From an uncultured Muribaculaceae bacterium (lineage in GTDB: Bacteria; Bacteroidota; Bacteroidia; Bacteroidales; Muribaculaceae), in contig CAJTUG010000009.1 of NCBI GenBank assembly GCA_910579605.1, positions 1 through 7,741 of the forward strand: DNA of 7,741 nt, given 5' to 3'. A program made the position numbers and the translations under genes. Below, one piece after another: positions 1 through 5,805 of the stretch. A model generated the notes under the pieces. That model made no database searches. It was not told the DNA's origin and saw nothing but the letters and a program-made list of their open reading frames with translations. Position 1 is the first letter of the stretch. Each line of letters begins with the position of its first letter.

Positions 1-1
1 A

Positions 2-196
2 GGCGATTTCATCCTCGCCGGCATAGACGAGAACAGCCTGCTCCAGGCCGTAGACGTGGCCGTAGAAATGAACCGCCGCGGCCATCTCGGCCTCCCGGTT
101 CCCAACTACACCGACGAGTGCGTATCCACAAAAATCGTCAAGCTCATCCAGTCCTACACAGGGGTGGTAAACAAAATGGTCTGGCGTAAATTCTAA
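2..196 (+). CDS. wecB: UDP-N-acetylglucosamine 2-epimerase (non-hydrolysing), C-terminal fragment
   Basis: This is the last 64 codons of a gene that begins before the window; it ends at TAA 194-196. The family interconverts UDP-GlcNAc and UDP-ManNAc, or the equivalent 6-deoxy sugars, in the cytoplasm to supply nucleotide sugars for surface glycans. The visible part reads GDFILAGIDENSLLQAV, then a VPNY segment, then VSTKIVKLIQSYTGVVNKMV followed by WRKF. From memory, the SYT-x2-VN-x-x-VW tail is characteristic of the FnlC/WbjD/Cap5G branch (UDP-L-FucNAc or related amino sugars) rather than of E. coli WecB, so the symbol is only the usual family label. No catalytic residues lie in the visible part. 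The fragment is 56% GC and uses CTC, GCC and CGC codons freely, unlike every gene downstream. Only 20 bases separate it from the next start, so cotranscription is likely. Confidence 0.75.
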   Translation, partial: GDFILAGIDENSLLQAVDVAVEMNRRGHLGLPVPNYTDECVSTKIVKLIQSYTGVVNKMVWRKF

Positions 197-216
197 ACTA
201 TAAAAAACGTTGTACC
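197..216 (+). other. Short intergenic junction between GC-rich and AT-rich DNA
   Basis: Twenty bases lie between the epimerase stop and the TTG start of the glycosyltransferase. They hold no Shine-Dalgarno-like purine block, no Bacteroidales-type promoter (TTTG at -33 with TAnnTTTG at -7) and no terminator hairpin. The base composition changes here from GC-rich to AT-rich. I see this as the edge of a replaceable gene cassette, with read-through transcription from upstream; the cassette reading is inference. Confidence 0.5.
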
Positions 217-1416
217 TTGAAAGTACTTCAAATTAATGCTGTTTATGGTCATGGCAGCACTGGCACAATTGTTCGTGATATTGTATCAACGTGTGAAAGA
301 TCTGGGATTGAATGCTATGTTGCGTCACCAGATGTAAATGTATGTAATGCAAAGAACTATTATGTAATAGGAAACTCTACGGACCATAAATTACATGCAG
401 TATATACTCGATTGACAGGAAAGCAAGGATATGCCTCTTCTAAGGCAACAAAGCGTTTATTGGGGTATATTGATTCTGTCAATCCCCATATAGTTCATAT
501 ACATAATTTGCATAGTAATTTTATAAATCTAAGATTACTCTTTAGTTATTTGGCATCAAAAGATATTCCGACTATAATCACTCTGCATGATTGTTGGTTT
601 TATACCGGAGGGTGTTTTCATTATACCACAGCAGGATGTAGAAAATGGCAAGATAAGTGTGGAAATTGCCCTAAAAGAGGCCAAGATAATTTTTCCATTT
701 TTTTTGATCCATCCGCAAAAGTTTTGTCAGATAGAGCCAAATATTTAAAGGCTATTCCAAGATTGTATATTGTAGGTGTCTCAAGTTGGATTGCCGAAGA
801 AGCTTCTAAAGGATTTCTAAAGAATTCAAATATAAGCTATATCCGAAATGGGGTGGATCTTGATGTTTTTAAGCCAACAGAATCGTCTTTGCGCCTTAAA
901 TTAAACTTAGAAGATAAATATGTAATTTTAGGTCCTGCGAGCAAATGGCTTGATCCAATTAATAAAAAGGCGTTGAATTGGTTTGCTGAGAATATGCGTA
1001 AAGATGAAATACTTATGCTATATGGGGCTAATCAAAATATTGAGAGCTTACCGGCGAACATAATCCTTTATGGTTATACCAAAGATAGAACTGAGCTTGC
1101 TTCATTGTATACTTGTGCAGATATATTTGCAAATACTACCCATGAAGATTCGCTTTCTCTTATAAATGTTGAAGCTCAGGCTTGTGGCACTCCTGTTGTG
1201 ACATATGATCAGACTGGGCCGAAAGAAACTGTAGATGGATTTGTTAGCACGAGTGTGGTAGTAGGTAATGAAGAGGCTTTGTTATCTGCAATTCACGACA
1301 TTAGAGATAGGAAATTGCCAAATCAGGCAAACTTATGCCGGGAATTTGTTAAAAAACATTTTGATATGCAATCCCGATATAAAGAATTTGTAAAACTCTA
1401 TCAATCAATATTATGA
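217..1416 (+). CDS. GT4 family glycosyltransferase with cysteine-rich insert
   Basis: A retaining GT-B-fold glycosyltransferase (GT4 type), expected to transfer one sugar from a nucleotide donor to the lipid-linked repeat unit at the cytoplasmic membrane face. It has 399 residues, a normal full length. The N-terminus MKVLQINAVYGHGSTG (residues 1-16) is the usual family opening with a glycine-rich turn, which is why I accept the TTG at 217 as start; the frame has no ATG before about residue 260 and is closed by a stop at 187-189. A cysteine-rich stretch at 124-152 begins HDCWFYTGGC and has cysteines at 126, 133, 141, 148 and 151, ending CGNCP. The C-terminal donor-binding domain carries HEDSLSLINVEAQACGTPVV with D311 and E319 in EX7E-like spacing, then TGPKETVDG. 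Neither the donor sugar nor the linkage can be told. Its stop overlaps the next start as ATGA. Confidence 0.9.
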   Translation: MKVLQINAVYGHGSTGTIVRDIVSTCERSGIECYVASPDVNVCNAKNYYVIGNSTDHKLHAVYTRLTGKQGYASSKATKRLLGYIDSVNPHIVHIHNLHSNFINLRLLFSYLASKDIPTIITLHDCWFYTGGCFHYTTAGCRKWQDKCGNCPKRGQDNFSIFFDPSAKVLSDRAKYLKAIPRLYIVGVSSWIAEEASKGFLKNSNISYIRNGVDLDVFKPTESSLRLKLNLEDKYVILGPASKWLDPINKKALNWFAENMRKDEILMLYGANQNIESLPANIILYGYTKDRTELASLYTCADIFANTTHEDSLSLINVEAQACGTPVVTYDQTGPKETVDGFVSTSVVVGNEEALLSAIHDIRDRKLPNQANLCREFVKKHFDMQSRYKEFVKLYQSIL

Positions 1417-2564
1417 TTGAAATTAAGGATAAATCAAAGTGCTGCGGATGTGCAGCTTGTGTAGTTGCTTGTCCTGTAAAGTGTATCTCTTTTAACGAAG
1501 ATGAGCAAGGTTTTTTGTATCCCAACGTAGACCTTACTACTTGTATAAATTGTCATTTATGCGAGAAAGTATGTCCTTTCCTTAACGACAGCCCAGCCAA
1601 AAAGCCAGTAAAAGTATATTCTGCTAAAAATCAAGATCAACAGGTGAGGTTTAGTTCTTCCTCTGGAGGTATCTTTACAGCAATTGCTGAGTATATTATT
1701 ACAAATGAAGGAGTCGTTTTTGGTGCTCGTTTTAATGACAATTGGGAAATTATCCATGGATATACAGAAACAAAGGAAGGAATTAACGAGTTTCGCCGTT
1801 CTAAATATTCCCAAAGTATAATAGGAAATACGTTTAAGGAAGCTCAGGAGCTTTTGAAAGATGGACGGCTTGTACTTTTTACCGGTACGCCTTGCCAAAT
1901 AGAGGGATTGAAGCGTTTTTTACGAAAAGATTACGATAATTTGTATACGTTGGAAGTTGTGTGCCATGCGGTGCCAAGTCCAAAAATTTGGAGAGATTAT
2001 CTTGTGGACATTACTAAAAGGAATGAAATTACATTAGATAAAATCTCATTCATAAATTTCAGAGATAAAAGATACGGTTGGAAAGATTTTTCAATGCTTA
2101 TTCAGGCTGGAGATAAGGTCCTGGTAAACGATAAATGTTCATTAAATCTTTATTTAAAAGGGTTTATTAACAATTTGTTTATACGTCCCTCGTGTTTCAA
2201 CTGTCCTTCTAAAGGAGGGAGGAGTGGGGGTGATTTCTCACTTGCTGATTTTTGGGCAATCAACCAATTTCTTCCCAAATGTAATGATAATAAAGGGACA
2301 ACACTTCTGTATGTAAATTCAGATAAGGGATTAAAACTTTTGGATAATCTTGAAATTGAGAAAAAAAACCTGGATTGTTCACAGAATCTAAATATAGCAT
2401 ACAGCCATAGCACAAGAGAGAAATATCCTATTGATAAGTTCTGGCGTCTATATTCTGATCGTGGGTTAGAAGCAATCGAAATAATATGTAAGAAAATGAA
2501 ACCTAATCCTATTGCCGAGTTTTTTAGACGAGGTTTTGGATTTATAAACCGTAAATTATCATGA
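1413..2564 (+). CDS. Two-[4Fe-4S] FrhB/FdhB-like protein (coenzyme F420 hydrogenase/dehydrogenase beta subunit family)
   Basis: A 383-residue protein with an N-terminal bacterial-type ferredoxin domain joined to the FrhB/FdhB N and C domains. Cluster 1 ligands are C10, C13, C16 and C20 (CxxCxxCxxxCP); cluster 2 ligands are C44, C47, C50 and C54. Family landmarks follow: SSSGG at 82-86, the cysteine motif FTGTPCQIEGL with C161 (156-166), CHAVPSP starting at C184, NFRDKRYGW (215-223), and PSCFNCPSKGGRSGGDFSLA (259-278) with C261 and C264. Characterised relatives move electrons between iron-sulfur clusters, flavin and F420. Bacteroidota are not known to make F420, so a flavin-dependent reduction or rearrangement of a glycan intermediate is more likely here, but that is inference. 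It starts inside the ATGA overlap with the glycosyltransferase and ends in another ATGA overlap with the pyruvyl transferase gene. It is expected to be cytoplasmic: no signal peptide or membrane segment is seen. Confidence 0.88.
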   Translation: MIEIKDKSKCCGCAACVVACPVKCISFNEDEQGFLYPNVDLTTCINCHLCEKVCPFLNDSPAKKPVKVYSAKNQDQQVRFSSSSGGIFTAIAEYIITNEGVVFGARFNDNWEIIHGYTETKEGINEFRRSKYSQSIIGNTFKEAQELLKDGRLVLFTGTPCQIEGLKRFLRKDYDNLYTLEVVCHAVPSPKIWRDYLVDITKRNEITLDKISFINFRDKRYGWKDFSMLIQAGDKVLVNDKCSLNLYLKGFINNLFIRPSCFNCPSKGGRSGGDFSLADFWAINQFLPKCNDNKGTTLLYVNSDKGLKLLDNLEIEKKNLDCSQNLNIAYSHSTREKYPIDKFWRLYSDRGLEAIEIICKKMKPNPIAEFFRRGFGFINRKLS

Positions 2565-3661
2565 AAATAGGTGTTTTGACCATGAATTACGCCCAAAATT
2601 ATGGAGGTGTACTTCAATCCTATGGTTTATTGAAGCATCTTGAAAAGCTTGGTCACGACGTTGAGATTATTAATTACCGAAATTCTGGAGTAAATTCTAT
2701 AGGCAGTATTGTGTCAAAGATGGAAAGAAGGCTAAAGTCTGAGTCTAAGCCTGCACAAAACAAATTGCCTAAGCGTCCTCTTACGGAAAAATACCTTCAG
2801 AATTTCAAGGATTTTAAAACAAATCAGTTATCCTACACATCACTTACAGATGAAAACGATATATCTCGAATCTGCTCAGATTTTGATGTTGTGATAGTAG
2901 GAAGCGACCAGATATGGAATGATGTTTATACAAATAAATTAGCCTATTATTTTGATTGGGAATATTCTGGGAAGAAGATTGCCTATGCGGCGTGTACGAT
3001 ATTGGAACAAGCGCCTGCAAGTAGAAGTCATAAATTGAAAAGGCTTCTAAACGGTTTTGATAAAATAACTGTAAGGGATAATAATACTTCTAATTATGTG
3101 CGTGGATTAATCAACATAACCCCGGATTTGGTGGTAGATCCCTCTTGCCTGCATAATTACTCAGAATTTATAGGAACTAACCCTATAGGGAAACCATATA
3201 TACTCACCTATATATTATCTGGTGAAATATCTGGCTCAAACAGGAATGCAATACAATTGATTAAACAAAATATGGGTGATATATCTGTTGTAAGTGTATG
3301 CATTCCTTCTGTTTCTGTTGCGGCACAATCTATCTCGGATATTATGTTGGAAGAAGCAACGCCAATAGATTGGGTTAATTTATTTTATCACGCTTCATTT
3401 GTATATACAGATTCATTTCATGGAATCATGTTTTCCATGAAATACCAAAGGCCGTTTATCGCTTATATGAAAGATGGGCAGAGGAAATCGCGATTGCAGG
3501 ATTTAATAGAACGCTATAACCTTGGGAATATAGTAACCGATGTTAACCAAATTCCACAAGTTTTCAAAAACGGAATAATAGATTATTCGGTCGTAGGGTC
3601 AAGGTTGACATTAGAAACAGAACGTTCCATATCCATTTTAAACAGCGCTATTAATGATTAA
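2561..3661 (+). CDS. Polysaccharide pyruvyl transferase family protein (WcaK/CsaB-like)
   Basis: A 366-residue member of the PS_pyruv_trans family. Known members move pyruvate from phosphoenolpyruvate to a sugar, forming a ketal that adds a negative charge to the glycan. The N-terminal MKIGVLTMNYAQNYGGVLQS opening, GSDQIWND starting at G114, VVDPSCL in the middle, and YTDSFHGIMFSMKYQRPF with D284-S285-F286-H287-G288 are the family signatures. Length is normal and the protein looks soluble. The start at 2561 lies in the ATGA overlap with the FrhB-like gene, so translation of the two is probably coupled; pairing of these two families is a recurring theme in Bacteroidales glycan loci as I recall them. 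Many members of the family have not been tested, so the donor may not be PEP. The DSFHG-to-K293 codons contain a perfect 11-base inverted repeat (3415-3443). The gene ends with an 8-base overlap into the flippase gene. Confidence 0.88.
   Translation: MKIGVLTMNYAQNYGGVLQSYGLLKHLEKLGHDVEIINYRNSGVNSIGSIVSKMERRLKSESKPAQNKLPKRPLTEKYLQNFKDFKTNQLSYTSLTDENDISRICSDFDVVIVGSDQIWNDVYTNKLAYYFDWEYSGKKIAYAACTILEQAPASRSHKLKRLLNGFDKITVRDNNTSNYVRGLINITPDLVVDPSCLHNYSEFIGTNPIGKPYILTYILSGEISGSNRNAIQLIKQNMGDISVVSVCIPSVSVAAQSISDIMLEEATPIDWVNLFYHASFVYTDSFHGIMFSMKYQRPFIAYMKDGQRKSRLQDLIERYNLGNIVTDVNQIPQVFKNGIIDYSVVGSRLTLETERSISILNSAIND
3415..3443. repeat. Perfect 11-base inverted repeat inside the pyruvyl transferase gene
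   Basis: The left arm ATTTCATGGAA (3415-3425) is the exact reverse complement of the right arm TTCCATGAAAT (3433-3443), with a 7-base loop. In RNA this would form an 11-pair hairpin within codons for the conserved SFHGIMFSMK segment. No T run follows, so it is not a standard terminator. A function is not shown; the structure may reflect codon constraint plus chance. Confidence 0.6.
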
Positions 3662-5018
3662 ATCATTGATTGACAAGTCGAGATCATTTGTCAATTCTGG
3701 AGACAAACGAACTCAAGTTGTTAAGAAAAATGCTATAGCATCATTGATAATTAAGGTATTATCAATGGGCATTGATTTTGCTAAGGTGCCTATTTTACTT
3801 TCGTATCTTAGTGCGGAGAATTATGGACTATATGTTACGATTGTATCAATAGTTTATTGGACCCATAATTTTGATTTTGGCCTTGGGACAGGCTTGCGTT
3901 ACAAACTGACAGCGGCGATTTCTGGCAAAGACTTTAAGCAAGGCAAAGAATTAGTAAGTACGGCTTATATTTCTTTGTCTGTGATTATGGGTATTATCAT
4001 ATTGTTTTCGATACCTATAATCTGTTTACTTGATTGGAGCACTTTGTTGAATGCTACTAATGTATCAAACAAAGAATTAATCATAAGTTTGATAATTGTG
4101 TTGTTGGTTTTTGGATCACAGTTTGTGTTGGAACTTCTTACTTATGTTCTACAGGCATATCAAAAAGCTGCGCTGTCATCTGTATTTAAACCAATAGCCA
4201 ACGCTGTTACTTTGATAGTGATTTTATTTTTCAAATGTTTTTCCAGCAATTCATTGTTGTATGCGTGTATTGGAATGACAGTTCCGATACTAATTGTGTT
4301 GCTAATAAGTAATGTAATATTATATGCAAAAGGTTATAGAGCGGTAAGACCATCAATTTCCTCCTACAGGAATAATTGCTTAAAAGATATTTATTCATTA
4401 GGACTCAAATTCTTTGTAAGCCAGATTTCTAATCTTGTCGTATATCAAAGTGCGGCTTTTTTGATTTCTCATTATGTAGATCCTGCTGAAGCTGCTTCAT
4501 ACAATACTGCATTTACTTATTTTGGAGCAATTGTAATTTTTAATACACTCATGATGATGCCATTGACAGCAGCTGTTACCGATGCATATATCAAAGAAGA
4601 CTATGGGTGGATGAAAGGTATAATGAAGAAAATAAGGAAGGTGTCTGTAGGCTTGTCATTATTATCAATAGTGATATTACTTATTTCTCCCATAGTTTTT
4701 AAATTATGGATAGGTGATAAACTTTATATTTCTTGGTTGTTGCGGATATTCATGACCATTTACTTTGTCTTGAATATTTGGACAACTCCATATAGCAGTT
4801 TTATAAGTGGTGTAGGAAAAATGAATGTTGCAATGGTTTCGTCTGTTTTCAAAATTATAGCTTATATACCTGTCGCTATTCTATTAGTAAGTACTTTGGG
4901 GACGTGCGGCATAATGCTTGCAATAATAATTATTAATACGTTGCCTAATAATGTACTTTATACAATTCAATATAATAAGATTGTGAGCCGTACGGCTACA
5001 GGGATTTGGAATAAATAA
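3654..5018 (+). CDS. Wzx-type lipid-linked oligosaccharide flippase (MOP/PST superfamily)
   Basis: A 454-residue polytopic membrane protein expected to flip the undecaprenyl-diphosphate-linked repeat unit from the cytoplasmic to the periplasmic face for polymerisation. I see about 12 hydrophobic segments, roughly at 26-52, 59-78, 103-126, 141-167, 181-194, 203-224, 247-275, 284-305, 331-350, 360-385, 398-412 and 415-432. The sequence LSAENYGLYVTIVSIVYW (52-69) followed by FDFGLGTGLRYKL (73-85) is the hallmark N-terminal signature of Bacteroidota Wzx-like proteins, and the length is normal. The first 25 residues are polar and basic, as expected for a cytoplasmic N-terminus. Its ATG sits 8 bases before the end of the pyruvyl transferase gene. 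Substrate specificity cannot be read from sequence. A perfect 12-base palindrome lies near its 3' end (4986-4997). Seven bases separate it from the deacetylase gene. The symbol wzx would be reasonable by function, but these proteins diverge strongly, so I leave it blank. Confidence 0.88.
   Translation: MIKSLIDKSRSFVNSGDKRTQVVKKNAIASLIIKVLSMGIDFAKVPILLSYLSAENYGLYVTIVSIVYWTHNFDFGLGTGLRYKLTAAISGKDFKQGKELVSTAYISLSVIMGIIILFSIPIICLLDWSTLLNATNVSNKELIISLIIVLLVFGSQFVLELLTYVLQAYQKAALSSVFKPIANAVTLIVILFFKCFSSNSLLYACIGMTVPILIVLLISNVILYAKGYRAVRPSISSYRNNCLKDIYSLGLKFFVSQISNLVVYQSAAFLISHYVDPAEAASYNTAFTYFGAIVIFNTLMMMPLTAAVTDAYIKEDYGWMKGIMKKIRKVSVGLSLLSIVILLISPIVFKLWIGDKLYISWLLRIFMTIYFVLNIWTTPYSSFISGVGKMNVAMVSSVFKIIAYIPVAILLVSTLGTCGIMLAIIIINTLPNNVLYTIQYNKIVSRTATGIWNK
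4986..4997. repeat. Perfect 12-base palindrome near the end of the flippase gene
   Basis: AGCCGTACGGCT reads the same on both strands. With one bulged G at 4985 the flanking TGT (4982-4984) and ACA (4998-5000) extend it to a 7-pair RNA stem with a 4-base GTAC loop. It lies 18 bases before the flippase stop codon and is GC-rich against an AT-rich background. What follows is A-rich rather than T-rich, so it is not a typical terminator; a pause, processing or protein-binding site is possible but unproven. Confidence 0.4.
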
Positions 5019-5025
5019 AATAAAA

Positions 5026-5805
5026 ATGAATGCTCTAAAAAAAATAGTTTATTCTCAAGCAATTCCCGCTATCGGAAGATTGTGCCATTATAAAAACAAG
5101 ATAGTAAATGTAATTTATTATCACGATATTGTTAAAGGCGCAGGAGATTCGTTCCAAAAGACGAATGTTGAGATCTTTAAGCAACAGATGCTATATATAG
5201 CAAATAATGGTTACAAGACATTGCGTTTTGATGACTTAAATGATGAAGCTCACTTGTGCTATAATTCAAAATCATTGGTAATTGCTTTTGACGACGGTTG
5301 GGCTTCCAATTGTAATGAGATATATGATTTTATGAAATCGCTTGGCCTTAAGTATAATATTTATCTTGCAATAAAGGAAATAGGTAATAACCCTGATTTT
5401 TTGACATGGGCTCAAGTAAGAAAGATGCACGAAGAAGGATTTGTAGGCTTTGGTATTCATACCTATAACCATGTTAATGCTTCTGATATCTCTTTGATTG
5501 ATCCATCTCTTGAATTTGACAAAGCGAATGAGATTTTTGAACAAGAATTAGGTTATACGCCTCTGGATTTCTGCTATCCGTATGGTGCGTATACAGAATC
5601 ATCCAATAGGTATCTCATTGAGAATACTCCATATATGCGCATATATACTTCTGATCTGATGTATAGCTATACTAAGGATGGGCGAGTGTTTTTTGGACGA
5701 TGTGGAATAAAAAATGAAGAGTCTATGGGTATCTTCAAGTCTAAACTTAAAGGTTATTTCAACATTTGGTCGGTATTATTAAAAATTAAAAAATGGATAG
5801 CATAA
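5026..5805 (+). CDS. NodB-type polysaccharide deacetylase (CE4 family)
   Basis: A 259-residue metal-dependent deacetylase expected to remove an N- or O-acetyl group from a sugar residue. The NodB domain is intact: YYHDI at 31-35, then IAFDDGW with D89 as the expected catalytic base and D90 as metal ligand, GIHTYNH with H145 and H149 completing the Asp-His-His metal site, and FCYPYG at 182-187. The start at 5026 gives a family-like length. There is no convincing signal peptide, since the N-terminus MNALKKIVYSQAIPAIGRLC is short, basic and only weakly hydrophobic; the enzyme may therefore act in the cytoplasm or at the membrane on a lipid-linked intermediate, unlike exported CE4 enzymes. The C-terminus (YFNIWSVLLKIKKWIA) could be an amphipathic membrane-associating helix. 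It overlaps the acyltransferase gene by 13 bases, suggesting that the two act together. An A8 run covers codons 4-7 (5037-5044). Confidence 0.88.
   Translation: MNALKKIVYSQAIPAIGRLCHYKNKIVNVIYYHDIVKGAGDSFQKTNVEIFKQQMLYIANNGYKTLRFDDLNDEAHLCYNSKSLVIAFDDGWASNCNEIYDFMKSLGLKYNIYLAIKEIGNNPDFLTWAQVRKMHEEGFVGFGIHTYNHVNASDISLIDPSLEFDKANEIFEQELGYTPLDFCYPYGAYTESSNRYLIENTPYMRIYTSDLMYSYTKDGRVFFGRCGIKNEESMGIFKSKLKGYFNIWSVLLKIKKWIA
5037..5044 (+). repeat. A8 homopolymer at codons 4-7 of the deacetylase gene
   Basis: Eight consecutive A bases begin in the third base of codon 4 and end in the first base of codon 7. A slippage of one base here would shift the frame almost at the start of the protein. Whether it varies is unknown; runs of eight are not rare in DNA this AT-rich. 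Confidence 0.35.

Noticed and set aside
46..66. Direct repeat GGCCGTAGA, two copies with a 3-base spacer
   Set aside because: It encodes the similar residues AVDVAVE within the epimerase helix; two short copies are not enough for a repeat element.
1557..1898. Antisense open frame of 113 codons opposite the FrhB-like gene
   Set aside because: It lies wholly inside a strongly supported gene, and its product shows no recognisable family or domain.
2211..2230. Purine-rich block with an internal Shine-Dalgarno-like AAAGGAGGG
   Set aside because: It encodes the conserved KGGRSGGD segment of the FrhB-like protein, and no plausible start codon and gene follow.
1413..2564. A real F420-dependent hydrogenase or formate dehydrogenase subunit
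   Set aside because: No hydrogenase or dehydrogenase catalytic subunit is nearby; the operon is entirely glycan synthesis, and Bacteroidota are not known to make F420.
2150..2617. Antisense open frame of 155 codons opposite the end of the FrhB-like gene
   Set aside because: Its sequence is the reverse of conserved iron-sulfur and pyruvyl-transferase codons, and it spans two coupled genes on the other strand.
5272..5544. Antisense open frame of 90 codons opposite the deacetylase
   Set aside because: It mirrors the catalytic FDDG and HTYNH codons of a clear CE4 gene.
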